Positions 46,185 through 55,044 of a DNA stretch of 64,000 bases are shown piece by piece. Origin of the DNA: Roseovarius sp. (GTDB taxonomy: Bacteria; Pseudomonadota; Alphaproteobacteria; Rhodobacterales; Rhodobacteraceae); contig NZ_JAUCYU010000012.1 of NCBI RefSeq assembly GCF_030373445.1, positions 122,505 to 186,504 on the forward strand. Reading direction: 5' to 3'. Position numbers and translations under genes: made by a program. How positions within the stretch are numbered: position 1 is the stretch's first letter; each line of letters starts with the position of its first letter. The notes beneath the pieces are model-generated. The model did no database searches. It saw only the letters and a program-made list of their open reading frames with translations, and was not told the origin of the DNA.

Positions 46185-47656
46185 TTCCGCACCACCGCCC
46201 GACCGAGTATGAACACCGCGAGACCGAAGAAGCCAATGGCGATCGGGCTGCCGAGGACAACCCCCGGCGTTGAACTGTAGAGTAGCACAGATTGCCGCAG
46301 TGACGTTTCGAACATGCCGCCAAGCAGGAACCCGATCACCAGGCAGACGACCGGGAAACCGGTGCGGCGCATCGCCAGGCCGACCACGGCAAAGACAAGC
46401 ATGACCGCCACGTCGAAGCCCGATTGCCCGGGCAGGTAGACGCCGGCGATGCAGAGCGTCAGCACGGGCGGCAGGACCGCCCATTTCGGCAGGCGCGCGA
46501 CGTGGCCCCAGACCGAGATTCCCATGCGCCCGAGGCCCAGGTGGATGAAATTTGCCATGATCATCGAGGCGAACAGCGCGTAGATCACATCGCCATGCAT
46601 GGTCAGCATGAACGGGCCGGGCACGATGCCGTGGATGATGAAGGCGCCGATCAGCAGCGCCGCGGCGATGTTGCCGGGAATGCCCAGGGCGATCGTCGGA
46701 ACGAGGTTGGAGCCCACGACCGCGCTGTTGGCGGCTTCGGTGGCGATGATTCCCTCGGGGTTGCCGGTGCCGAAACTGTCCGGTTTCTTCGACGCGCGCC
46801 TGGCCTGGCCGTAGCTGAGGAAGGCCGCAAGCGTCACCCCGAGCCCGGGAAGCATGCCCACCAGGGAGCCGATCATGGAGGACCGCAGGATGGTTTTCCA
46901 GTAGGTCAGGAACTCCCGGACGGGCAGGGCCCTGTTCTCGTTGGCGCCCTGGTTGACATAGCCGCTGTCGACGCCGTCCCTGCGCATGTCGAACAGCTGT
47001 TCGACGACCGAGGCCAGCGCAAGCGACCCGATGGCCAGGGCCGTCAGGGGCAGCCCGTCGTAGAGGTTGATGTTGCCGAAAGTCATCCTGGGCGAGCTGT
47101 CGATCGGGTCGAGCCCGATGGTCGACAGGAAGATCCCCGCGAAGATCGCGACCAGGGCCTTCAACGGGTTGTCGCCCGAGATGCCCGAAAGCAGGGCGAA
47201 CGCGAAGAGAAGGACGGCCGTGTATTCCAGAGGGCCGAACTGCAGGGCGATGGCCGCGAAGGGCACCACCAGGACGATCAGCAGGATGTCAGAGATCGTG
47301 TCGCCGGTCACCGACGAGTAGAGCGCGAATTTCATGGCGCGGACGGGCTCGCCGCGCCGCGCCATCGGGTTGCCGTCCAGCGCGGTCGCGGCCGCTTCCG
47401 GTGTTCCCGGCGAATTCAGCAATATGGCCGGAACCGCGCCACCGGACGTGCCGCCCTTGTTGATCCCCACGAGGAAGGCAATCGCCGAGACGGGCGACAT
47501 GTAATAGGTCATGGGAATGAGAACCGCCAGGGCGGTGACGCTGCCAAGGCCGGGCAGGGCGCCGATGACGATGCCCAGCAATATGCCGGCGGCGATGAAC
47601 AGCAGGTTGGTCAGCGTGAAGGCCGCCGCGAAGCCGGTGACGAGGTTCTCGATCAT
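46181..47656 (-). CDS. tctA: Tripartite tricarboxylate transporter, large permease TctA
   Basis: A 491-residue permease with about 11 helices. The family block GIVIGALPGLGSVTALAVLI and GLDPIDSSPRMTFG near the middle are typical, as is MLPGLGVTLAAFLSYGQARR. It forms the membrane channel with TctB, fed by the periplasmic TctC. Order tctC-tctB-tctA-gntR on the minus strand. Confidence 0.93.
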   Translation of the reverse strand: MIENLVTGFAAAFTLTNLLFIAAGILLGIVIGALPGLGSVTALAVLIPMTYYMSPVSAIAFLVGINKGGTSGGAVPAILLNSPGTPEAAATALDGNPMARRGEPVRAMKFALYSSVTGDTISDILLIVLVVPFAAIALQFGPLEYTAVLLFAFALLSGISGDNPLKALVAIFAGIFLSTIGLDPIDSSPRMTFGNINLYDGLPLTALAIGSLALASVVEQLFDMRRDGVDSGYVNQGANENRALPVREFLTYWKTILRSSMIGSLVGMLPGLGVTLAAFLSYGQARRASKKPDSFGTGNPEGIIATEAANSAVVGSNLVPTIALGIPGNIAAALLIGAFIIHGIVPGPFMLTMHGDVIYALFASMIMANFIHLGLGRMGISVWGHVARLPKWAVLPPVLTLCIAGVYLPGQSGFDVAVMLVFAVVGLAMRRTGFPVVCLVIGFLLGGMFETSLRQSVLLYSSTPGVVLGSPIAIGFFGLAVFILGRAVVRK

Positions 47657-47675
47657 GGAAGGCCTCCTCGCAGGG

Positions 47676-48149
47676 TCACGGCAGGTAGACGCCGAAGATC
47701 GAACGCGCCCCGAGCCAGACCAGCAACGGGAAGACGATCGAGACGGCGGCGATCACGAGGCGGTTGCGCCCGCCGGCAAAGAGCATCGCCCCTGCCGTCA
47801 ACGGGATCGCCAGTGCGAGGAACCCCAGCTTGCTGAACGCCAGCAGGATCACCCCGGTCACCGCCGACGCCAGCAGCAGGTCGGACAGCACGCTTCCCGG
47901 GGGCACGGGCAGCGCTTCGCCGGTGTCGCGCAAGAGTGTCTGAAGCACCAGGCCGATGGCCAGCAGGAACACCACGCCCGCGGACAGGTAGGGTATCAGT
48001 GACGGGGGCAGATCCCCGGCGCTCGTCCCCTCCGAGACCTGGAGGGGAACCAGCCAGAGGATGCAGCCCAGCGCCATGGCGGCAAGGAGTCCCCCCGCCA
48101 CCACGTTGATGCGCCTGGTGCCCGGACCCTTTCGAGGCATGACGCTCAC
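47676..48149 (-). CDS. tctB: Tripartite tricarboxylate transporter, small permease TctB
   Basis: A 157-residue protein with four membrane helices (VVAGGLLAAMALGCILWLV, LIPYLSAGVVFLLAIGLVLQ, the ASAVTGVILLAFSKLGFLAL pair, and LVIAAVSIVFPLLVWLGARS), the normal length for TctB (DUF1468). It overlaps tctC by four bases and precedes tctA by 19. Confidence 0.88.
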   Translation of the reverse strand: MSVMPRKGPGTRRINVVAGGLLAAMALGCILWLVPLQVSEGTSAGDLPPSLIPYLSAGVVFLLAIGLVLQTLLRDTGEALPVPPGSVLSDLLLASAVTGVILLAFSKLGFLALAIPLTAGAMLFAGGRNRLVIAAVSIVFPLLVWLGARSIFGVYLP

Positions 48150-49087
48150 TGCGTGGCCGCGACGACGGCTTGCAGGCCGGCCGCCGTTTCGGAGATCTCC
48201 GCCGTGATGGCCTCGGAGCCGAGATAGGCGACCGGGAACATCAGCTTATTGGTCACCATGTCGACGACCTCGTCGTCTTTCGTTGCCGCCTCGATCGCGG
48301 ATTCGAGCGTGGCGACAACCTCCGCCGGTATGCCCTTCGGCGCGACGATCACGGCCTGCGACGGCATCGAGACGCCGAACATCTCGCCGATCGAGGGCAC
48401 GTCGGGGCTGGCCAGAAGGCGTTGGGCGTTCATCGACAGGAGCACCTTGATCTTGTCGCCGTAACGGTTGTGAACGCCGCCGCTCCAGGCAAAGTCGACC
48501 TTGCCGCCAAGCAGGAAGGGGACCATCTCGCCGCCGCCCTTGGTGGGGATGCCGGTGAACTCCACGCCGCGTTCCTTGCCGATATAGTTGATATAGGCGC
48601 GGGACATGGCGCTTTGATCCGCGAAGTTTAGTTTCGTGTCACCGGCCTGGGCGATCAGCTCATCCAGGGTGTCGAAAGGCGCGTCGGCCTTCGCCACGAT
48701 GGCCTGCTGGTACTCGGTGACCTTGGCGACATACTGGAAGCTGTCGAGATCGAACGCCACATCCTGCGTCAGCGGCGGCCAGAGCAGCGAGGAGGATGCG
48801 GCGAACATGATGGTGTAGCCATCGGGTTCCGCCGCGGCGACCTCGGTTGCGCCCACGGCGCCGCCCGCGCCCGGCCGCGTCTTGACGACGACTTTCGTTC
48901 CCAGTTCCGCGCCAAGCGCATCGGCGACGATGCGGCCCATCGTTTCGGTGCTTCCGCCGGCCCGGTACGGGATGACCATGGTGATCGGCTTCGAGGGATA
49001 GTCGGCGGCGGCGCCGGTGGATCCGGTCGCCAGTCCGGCTGTCATGGCAAGGGCGAGGATCGCTCCGCGGCGGGTGAAGAGAGTCAT
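48146..49087 (-). CDS. tctC: Tripartite tricarboxylate transporter receptor TctC (Bug family)
   Basis: A 313-residue periplasmic binding protein with a signal peptide (GAILALAMTAGLATGSTGAA). The Bug-family core is YPSKPITMVIPYRAGGSTET, GAGGAVGATEVAAAEPDGYT and GVHNRYGDKIKVLLSMNAQR. The short Gly-Gly loop binds a carboxylate in known members. The ligand is unknown. It opens the operon and is divergent from the DUF3604 gene. Confidence 0.92.
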   Translation of the reverse strand: MTLFTRRGAILALAMTAGLATGSTGAAADYPSKPITMVIPYRAGGSTETMGRIVADALGAELGTKVVVKTRPGAGGAVGATEVAAAEPDGYTIMFAASSSLLWPPLTQDVAFDLDSFQYVAKVTEYQQAIVAKADAPFDTLDELIAQAGDTKLNFADQSAMSRAYINYIGKERGVEFTGIPTKGGGEMVPFLLGGKVDFAWSGGVHNRYGDKIKVLLSMNAQRLLASPDVPSIGEMFGVSMPSQAVIVAPKGIPAEVVATLESAIEAATKDDEVVDMVTNKLMFPVAYLGSEAITAEISETAAGLQAVVAATQ

Positions 49088-49140
49088 TGGGGCCTCCGTG
49101 TCGGGTTGGTTTGTTGAATCAAATCTGCTCTGTAGTTTAC

Positions 49141-49155
49141 TATAGTTTTGCTATA
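49141..49155. promoter_or_regulatory. Inverted repeat between tctC and DUF3604 gene
   Basis: TATAG-ttttg-CTATA lies in the AT-rich 115-base divergent gap, suited to control both directions. It could be the site for the GntR regulator encoded at the operon end. Confidence 0.4.
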
Positions 49156-49202
49156 AAGCAATATTGATAGATCGGTCAGTTCAAATCCAGGGAGCAAACC
49201 AC

Positions 49203-51503
49203 ATGACCTTGCCCAAGAAAGCAGCACCCGTTCCGACGCGGCTTGTCGGCGCGAACGGCCCGTCGGTCCGGCCGGGCGACGACCCGGCAATCTACGGCTC
49301 GGCGGTTCTGGAAGCCCCTGAAATCGTTGAGGTGCGCACCTACCAGACCTACCGTGTGCGCTATACCGTCGGGCGGCTCGGGCTGGACGACACCGGCGCC
49401 GTGCGGGTGGCCTTCCGGATGATCACCGATGCGGGCAAGCCGCAGGCCACGGACCCGACGGCGGCCAACTACGTGTCGGCCGACTGCAGCGGCGACGGGA
49501 AAATGAGCCTGCGAATCGGTCCCGAAGGGGCGCGCCCCTGGATCCTGACGGTCACCGCGCAGCTCAACGGCGGCTATCTCAGCGAAGGCGACGAGATCAC
49601 GCTGACCTTCGGGGACACATCTAAGGGCTCGCCGGGGATGCTCATGCAGACCTTCGTCGAGGAGGGCTACGAGCTGAGGGTGATGACCGATGTTCAGGCG
49701 ACCGGTAACTTCCTTCCGTTGCCGGACCAGTTCGCCATCGGCGTTCATCCGGGGCCGGGCAGCAAGTGGCGGGCCGTATTGCCGTCGCTGCGGCAGATCG
49801 GTGAGGGATTTCGCTTTGGGCTGAAATGCGAAGACAGGTGGGGGAACCCCACGGATCAGGCCTCGGGCAGGGTTAGAATCGAAACCAGCATGCCGGTCGA
49901 CGGCCTGCCCGAGAGCTTCGACTATGTGCCATCCGACCGGTCCATGATTTTCGACGACCTGGCGGTCAACGAAACGGGCACGCTGCGGGTGAAAGTCTAT
50001 GTCGACGACATCCTCGCCTGCGAAGCCGGCCCGCTGGTGGTGAGTGACGCGGGCCTTTCGGGCTACTGGGGCGACCTGCACGGCCAGACCGGCGAGACCG
50101 TCGGCGTGAACTCGATCGAAAGCTATTTCGACTTTGCCCGCAACAAGGCGTTTCTCGACGTGTGCGCCCATCAGGCCAACGACTTCCAGATCAACCAGAC
50201 CTTCTGGCACAAGCTGAACGACCTGACGGCCCGGGTGAACGAGCCCGGCAGGTTCACGGTGTTCCCCGGCTACGAGTGGTCCGGCAACACCGCCGTCGGG
50301 GGCGACCACAACGTCTTTTACGCCACCGAGGGCCGGCCGATCTATCGCTGCTCCCATGCCCTGCTCGAAGACCGGTCGGACATGGCCGATGACGCGAACA
50401 CGCTGACCGACCTTTTCGCGAAACTGAAGGACGAGGATGCCACGGTCTACGCCCATGTCGGCGGGAGGTACTGCAACATCCACTTCGACCATGACCCGCG
50501 GATCGAAACGGCGGTCGAAATGCATTCGGCCTGGGGCACCTTCGAATGGGTTCTGACCGACGGCTTCCTGATGCGCCGCCGGGTCGGGGTGGTCTGCAAC
50601 AGCGACGGTCACAAGGGGCGGCCGGGCGCGAGCTATCCGGGGGCGTCCCGTTTCGGGGCCTATGGCGGCCTGACCTGTTTCCTGACGGAGAAGAACGACC
50701 GCGCCGCGATTATGGAAGCCCAGAGACGCCGCCACCATTACGGCACCACGGGGTGCCGCATGCACCTGGCCGTGTCCGCCCGGTTCGAAACCGACGCGGC
50801 CCTGTACCGGCGCAACCCTCTGGCCTGGCCGGAGGAGACGCCGGAGATCGTGCGCTCTGCCATGATGGGAGACATCGTGCAGGTCTCGGACGAGACCGTG
50901 GAAACGGAGATCCGGGTGGAGGCGCATGCCGGCATCCTGGAGGTCGAGCTGCGCGACGGGGCCGGGGTTCTGGAAAGGCTGCACCCTTACGGCGCGGATG
51001 ACCTTGGCGACCGCATCCGCGTCACCTGGTCGGGGGCGGAATACCGGGGCCGGGGCCGGGACGTGCGGTGGACCGGGCGCGCGCAGTTCGACGAGGCGCG
51101 CATCCGTGACCTGGCCACGATCAACCCCTGGAACCCGGAAACGGTGCTGGAGCAGCGCGGCAGCCGGAGCGTGGTGTGGAACGGCGTCACGACCGGCAAC
51201 TTCATGGGGTTCGACGCGCATTTGACCGACAGCCGGAATGGCCGCCTGCACATCACCACGAACCAGGGCGAGATCGACGTCGCCCTGGCGGAAATCGGGC
51301 TCGACCCGGTGGTGTTCGACGCCGGCGGTCTGGGCAAGAGGCTCACGATCCAGCGGCTGCCCGACGCCCCCCTTGTCCGCCGCGTGACTGCCACGAGGTC
51401 CGTTGCCGTCCATCCCTCCGGGGACACGCCCGTCTGGGTCAGGGTCACCACCGAGGACGGCTTCCAGGCGTGGAGCTCGCCGATCTACCTGTACCGGGAC
51501 TAG
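49203..51503 (+). CDS. DUF3604 (PHP-like) protein, transporter-linked
   Basis: A 766-residue protein with the ATG at 49203 and GGGAG upstream. Residues about 290-540 form a DUF3604/PHP-like hydrolase: GYWGDLHGQTGETVGVNSIE, AFLDVCAHQANDF, FPGYEWSG, GDHNVFYA and VCNSDGHKGRPG, with several His and Asp that could bind metal. A beta-rich N-terminal part and a C-terminal tail of about 200 residues flank it. No signal peptide, so it is probably cytoplasmic. Divergent from tctC, it may act on the imported acid. Confidence 0.78.
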   Translation: MTLPKKAAPVPTRLVGANGPSVRPGDDPAIYGSAVLEAPEIVEVRTYQTYRVRYTVGRLGLDDTGAVRVAFRMITDAGKPQATDPTAANYVSADCSGDGKMSLRIGPEGARPWILTVTAQLNGGYLSEGDEITLTFGDTSKGSPGMLMQTFVEEGYELRVMTDVQATGNFLPLPDQFAIGVHPGPGSKWRAVLPSLRQIGEGFRFGLKCEDRWGNPTDQASGRVRIETSMPVDGLPESFDYVPSDRSMIFDDLAVNETGTLRVKVYVDDILACEAGPLVVSDAGLSGYWGDLHGQTGETVGVNSIESYFDFARNKAFLDVCAHQANDFQINQTFWHKLNDLTARVNEPGRFTVFPGYEWSGNTAVGGDHNVFYATEGRPIYRCSHALLEDRSDMADDANTLTDLFAKLKDEDATVYAHVGGRYCNIHFDHDPRIETAVEMHSAWGTFEWVLTDGFLMRRRVGVVCNSDGHKGRPGASYPGASRFGAYGGLTCFLTEKNDRAAIMEAQRRRHHYGTTGCRMHLAVSARFETDAALYRRNPLAWPEETPEIVRSAMMGDIVQVSDETVETEIRVEAHAGILEVELRDGAGVLERLHPYGADDLGDRIRVTWSGAEYRGRGRDVRWTGRAQFDEARIRDLATINPWNPETVLEQRGSRSVVWNGVTTGNFMGFDAHLTDSRNGRLHITTNQGEIDVALAEIGLDPVVFDAGGLGKRLTIQRLPDAPLVRRVTATRSVAVHPSGDTPVWVRVTTEDGFQAWSSPIYLYRD

Positions 51504-51537
51504 GGGCCACGCGCGGGCGTGGGCGGGGGCCTGCCGG

Positions 51538-52071
51538 TCAGGCGCCCCCGCGGGGCCGCTCGAACAGGCGCACCTCCTGTCCGGACCTGTCGATGGCGCC
51601 GAAATCGCGATAGCCGATATCCTGCGCCAGCCGGATCGACACCGGGTGCGCCGCGCTGACGACGCAGACCGTGACCGGGGCGTCGAGCCCCCCGTCCGCC
51701 CATTCCAGCACCGCGCGCATCGCCTCGCGCGCATAGCCGTGGCCCTGGGCCCGGGGTGCCAGGATCCACCCGGCTTCCGGCTTGCCGTCGAACTCCGGGC
51801 CCAGCCCGCGGCGGTGATCGGCAAGCCCCACCTCACCCAGGTAGTACCCCGTCTCGCGGTGCTCGACCGCCCAGAACCCATAGCCCGCCAGCCGCCAGTG
51901 CCCGGCATATTTCAGCAGCCGCGTCCAGCTTTCCGCCGGGGTCGAGGCGGTGCCGGTGATATGCGCCGTCACCGCCGGATCGCTCCACAACCCGTGCAGC
52001 GCGTCATGGTCCGTGGCCTCGTGCCCCCGCAGGCACAGCCGGTCGGTGATGAGAACCGGTGTGTCCGGCAT
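51538..52071 (-). CDS. GNAT-family acetyltransferase
   Basis: A 177-residue RimJ/RimL-like acetyltransferase. The start LITDRLCLRGHEATDHDALH, the acetyl-CoA loop APRAQGHGYAREAMRAVL and the late VCVVSAAHPVSIRLAQDIGY are typical. The ATG at 52071 is chosen; the longer frame upstream is not family-like. Substrate unknown. Divergent from the LuxR solo with a palindrome between. Confidence 0.88.
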   Translation of the reverse strand: MPDTPVLITDRLCLRGHEATDHDALHGLWSDPAVTAHITGTASTPAESWTRLLKYAGHWRLAGYGFWAVEHRETGYYLGEVGLADHRRGLGPEFDGKPEAGWILAPRAQGHGYAREAMRAVLEWADGGLDAPVTVCVVSAAHPVSIRLAQDIGYRDFGAIDRSGQEVRLFERPRGGA

Positions 52072-52114
52072 GCCGCTTTCCTCTCCTGGACGCCGTGCGC
52101 CACCGCTGCCCCGG

Positions 52115-52126
52115 CATTGTACAATG
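52115..52126. promoter_or_regulatory. Perfect palindrome between GNAT and LuxR genes
   Basis: CATTGTACAATG is a perfect 12-base palindrome in the 132-base divergent gap. Its TGTACA core recalls parts of lux-type boxes, though it is shorter than the usual 18-20 bases. Confidence 0.4.
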
Positions 52127-52203
52127 ATGTACCGGCCATGTAAGGTCAGGCCAAGGGGGCCCTTTGCTGACCGGGCGCCGCAAGACTGTTGAAGACGTAA
52201 CCC

Positions 52204-52953
52204 GTGACCACGCGCTTTGCGAACCTGCTGATCGACACCGCCGACGCGCTGGCCGAGGCCGGCGATGCCGACGCGGCGTGGCAGGTCATCAACCGGGTCG
52301 GCACGCGGCTCGGCGCGCGCTCGGTCAACGCGGGCGTCTTCCTGACGGGCACCCCCACCATCGCGTGGATGCGCAGCACGATGAACCCCGACTGGCTCGA
52401 GGAATACGCGGGCGATGCCCTGCACGAGATCGACCCGCTGCTCAAGGCCTCGATGGCGGGCGAACCGCCGCGCCTTTACGATGTCGGCTTCCAGCAGCAG
52501 CTCGGCCCCCCCGATAGCCGCTATCGGCAGTTGCACCACCGCATGATGAGCTATGGCTATCGCTACATGCTCACCCACAACTGGCAGCACGGGCCCGAGA
52601 ACAAGTGCCTCGTGCTGGGCTGCGAGGACGATCCGACCCACCTGTTCGGCCCCGGCACGGCGCGCGCCTTCTCGGCGGTGGCGGCCATGCTGTCCTGCCG
52701 GCTGGAACCGCCCGGAGCTGCCACCACCGATGGCCGGGCCTTCGGCTCCTCCTGGCAGGGGCTCGAGCCGGTCGAGGCCGAGATCCTGTCGCGGCTGGCC
52801 CAGGGGATGACCGAGGACGACATCGCCGAACGGGTGGGGCTGAGCGAGGCCGACGTGCTTCGCGTGATCTCCAGCGCGGCGGGCAAGATGCAGGCCACGT
52901 CGCGCGACGAGGCACTGGCGCTGGCGGTGCTGCGGGGGCTGCTGACGCTCTGA
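52204..52953 (+). CDS. LuxR-family autoinducer-binding regulator (solo)
   Basis: A 249-residue protein with a GTG start. The N-terminal autoinducer-binding domain includes PDWLEEYAGDALHEIDPLLK, carrying the conserved Trp/Tyr and Asp-Pro residues, and YRYMLTHNWQHGP. The C-terminal HTH (EPVEAEILSRLAQGMTEDDI, VGLSEADVLRVISSAAGKM) is divergent from the canonical GxSxxEVxVLxLIAxGxSNxEIA. No luxI synthase is present in the window. It may sense exogenous signals. Confidence 0.8.
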   Translation: MTTRFANLLIDTADALAEAGDADAAWQVINRVGTRLGARSVNAGVFLTGTPTIAWMRSTMNPDWLEEYAGDALHEIDPLLKASMAGEPPRLYDVGFQQQLGPPDSRYRQLHHRMMSYGYRYMLTHNWQHGPENKCLVLGCEDDPTHLFGPGTARAFSAVAAMLSCRLEPPGAATTDGRAFGSSWQGLEPVEAEILSRLAQGMTEDDIAERVGLSEADVLRVISSAAGKMQATSRDEALALAVLRGLLTL

Positions 52954-52986
52954 CGGGGCGGGAACGGGGACGGGGCAGGGGCCACT

Positions 52987-53862
52987 TCAGGGCGTGATCA
53001 TGGTCACGCCCGGCACCCGTTCGATCGCATAGAGGTCTTCCTCGTAGAGATCGGTCAGCCGGTCGATCTTGTCCTCGGTCCAGCCCTCGATATCGTATTC
53101 TTCCTCCACCGCCTCGTCGTCGGCGAACTTGTCGAGAAAGGCCGAGATCACCCGCCGTTTCTGGATCTCCGTCATGCCGGGATGCTCTTCGACATAGGCG
53201 TGGAAGCGCTTCATCCCGGCCTCGGTCATGATCTCCTGAAGCAGGCAGAACTCGCCCTCGAACCCGGTCAGCGGTTCCAGCGCCGCCATCTCGCGCACCA
53301 CCTCGGCCCAGATCAGCGGCGTATCCTCGTTGCACCAGACGGTGATCGGGATATCCGGCACCTGCGCCCGGATCCGCTCGAACAGCTCCGACCAGCGGAA
53401 GCTGTAGGGGTCGTAGCCGCGGAAGATGTCGTCGATCGTGTTGAAATTGGTCATCGCCAGCAGGGCGGGCATGAAGGTGGCGGGGTTGCGGATGGCGAAG
53501 AACAGCTCGACCTCGTCATCGGGGAAGATTTTCCGCACCGCTTCCAGCCGGGCACAGGCGGCGGGGTAGAACATCCGCTTCACCGCCATCTTGTGGGTGC
53601 CGAAGAAGCTGTCATTCGACAGGATCAGCCGGTCGGCCTCCTCCTCGCCGGGCAGCACGGCATCGAGGATCACCTCGCGCGCATCCGGGCTCACCCCGTC
53701 CTGCGTGGCGGCGTTGACGATGTCGCGCAGCAGGATGCGGTAATCGTCGGGCCTCGGCACGATGGTGCCGCGTTCCGCCAGCATCCCGGCATTGTCGACA
53801 AGGCAGTTGATCAGCCTGTCCTCGTCGGTCACATGGGCACCAGCGTGAAGAACGACCTGCAT
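52987..53862 (-). CDS. Sulfotransferase-like protein with degenerate P-loop
   Basis: A 291-residue protein that resembles sulfotransferase-family proteins of this group. It starts VVLHAGAHVTDEDRLINCLV where relatives have HxGxHKTGTTSxQ: the Lys and the Thr/Ser residues of the PAPS loop are missing. ERGTIVPRPDDYR, FFAIRNPATFMPALL and the C-terminal region keep the fold pattern. It may have lost sulfotransferase activity. A related intact protein is next on the same strand, 122 bases away. Confidence 0.6.
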   Translation of the reverse strand: MQVVLHAGAHVTDEDRLINCLVDNAGMLAERGTIVPRPDDYRILLRDIVNAATQDGVSPDAREVILDAVLPGEEEADRLILSNDSFFGTHKMAVKRMFYPAACARLEAVRKIFPDDEVELFFAIRNPATFMPALLAMTNFNTIDDIFRGYDPYSFRWSELFERIRAQVPDIPITVWCNEDTPLIWAEVVREMAALEPLTGFEGEFCLLQEIMTEAGMKRFHAYVEEHPGMTEIQKRRVISAFLDKFADDEAVEEEYDIEGWTEDKIDRLTDLYEEDLYAIERVPGVTMITP

Positions 53863-53984
53863 GAAACTTCCCGGTTCTACTCGTCAATCGCCCGCCAATA
53901 TAAAGTGTTTTGCAAGCAGTTAAACAGCTTTCGGACGCCTCTGCGGGGGTGTTGCGCCCGCGTCCGGGGGGCGGGGCAGGGCGG

Positions 53985-54791
53985 TCATCCCCCGGCTTTC
54001 TTCCGGGTCAGCCCCTCGCGCTGGTAGGCCTGTATCCGCTCGCGCTTGGCCGCGTTCAGCGCGGCCTCGTCGAGATCGGACCGGTTGAGCCGCAACAGCT
54101 CCTCCACACCGCCCGCGGGCTGCATGTTGTAGGACTTGAACGGCATCAGGTCATCCGCCGCCACCCCCAGCTCCCGCAGGATCGCCCCCAGCGGACCCTG
54201 CGGTTCGCCCGACAGCGCCTCGATGGGGCGCGAGATCACCCGGGCGCGGGCCCCCAGCCGCGCGCGCGTGGCCACCACCACGTCGTCGAGCCGCGCGGCC
54301 CGCTCCAGCCGGGGATGGTAGGCCGCGAAATCCTCGGTGATCCGCATCGAGCGCAGGTTCTGCCAGTAGACGCTGCGCGCCCAGTCCCCGGCTGCGCGCG
54401 TGGTGAAGTAGAAGGTGATGTCCGCGCCCGTGCCGAAATGCCCCTCCAGCACGTCCGCCAGCCGTTCCGTGAAATCCGGCGTCGCGTCATAGCTCCAATT
54501 CTCCTTCCGACCCGGAATCCACCCCAGCAGTTTCTCCGAGCTCACCAGAAGCGGCCGCGGATCGCCCGGATCGAGCGGCGCCACCGCGGCGGCGAACCCG
54601 GCCGCGTATTTCTTCAACCGACGCGGCGCGGGCTGCGCGGTATGGCGGCGTGCGGCGGCAATGGCGTCGGGGAAATCGTCCATCTGCAGGACGCGCACCC
54701 GCGCGCCCAGAACGCCCGCGTTGCGCTCGAGCCCGTATTGCACGCTCGTCGTGCCGGTCTTGTGAAAACCGGGATGAACCAGAATCCGCAT
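53985..54791 (-). CDS. Sulfotransferase-like P-loop protein
   Basis: A 268-residue protein with the PAPS-binding loop in HPGFHKTGTTSVQYGLERNA at the N-terminus and the later RSVYWQNLRSMRI. It may transfer sulfate from PAPS to a sugar or lipid, in the cytoplasm. The 3-prime-phosphate-binding region is not clearly readable. It lies between the degenerate relative and tRNA-Thr. Confidence 0.7.
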   Translation of the reverse strand: MRILVHPGFHKTGTTSVQYGLERNAGVLGARVRVLQMDDFPDAIAAARRHTAQPAPRRLKKYAAGFAAAVAPLDPGDPRPLLVSSEKLLGWIPGRKENWSYDATPDFTERLADVLEGHFGTGADITFYFTTRAAGDWARSVYWQNLRSMRITEDFAAYHPRLERAARLDDVVVATRARLGARARVISRPIEALSGEPQGPLGAILRELGVAADDLMPFKSYNMQPAGGVEELLRLNRSDLDEAALNAAKRERIQAYQREGLTRKKAGG

Positions 54792-54968
54792 GCCCTGCCT
54801 GCCCCCTTGACGGTTTCGCCCAGCCTATCCCTTCGACCGGCGGGTTGAAAAGCGGCGCCGTCCGGACCACGCTTTCCCAGTTGCATGCGCGCCGGAGCTT
54901 TGGCATTAGAGCGCCAGCGGCCGGCCCAGCCTTCGGGCCCGGCCGCCCGGGGGTCAAATGCCACCTCC

Positions 54969-55044
54969 GCCCCTATAGCTCAGCTGGTAGAGCAACTGAT
55001 TTGTAATCAGTAGGTCGGGAGTTCGAGTCTCTCTGGGGGCACCA
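54969..55044 (+). tRNA. tRNA-Thr (TGT)
   Basis: A complete tRNA: acceptor GCCCCTA/TGGGGGC, D arm AGCTCAGCTGGTAGAGC, anticodon stem CTGAT/ATCAG, loop TTTGTAA with anticodon TGT (Thr), T arm GGGAGTTCGAGTCTCTC and encoded CCA (55042-55044). Its 3-prime end is at the edge of a low-gene-density, lower-GC region. Confidence 0.95.

Noticed and set aside
49176..51908. A 910-residue minus-strand frame over the DUF3604 gene.
   Set aside because: It is the shadow of the plus-strand gene in high-GC DNA: no domain, Arg/Pro/Gly-rich, and it overlaps the tctC-DUF3604 promoter.
54969..55044. A duplicated tRNA 3-prime end as an att site.
   Set aside because: No second copy of the tRNA-Thr end was noticed to the right in the window, so no att pair can be claimed.
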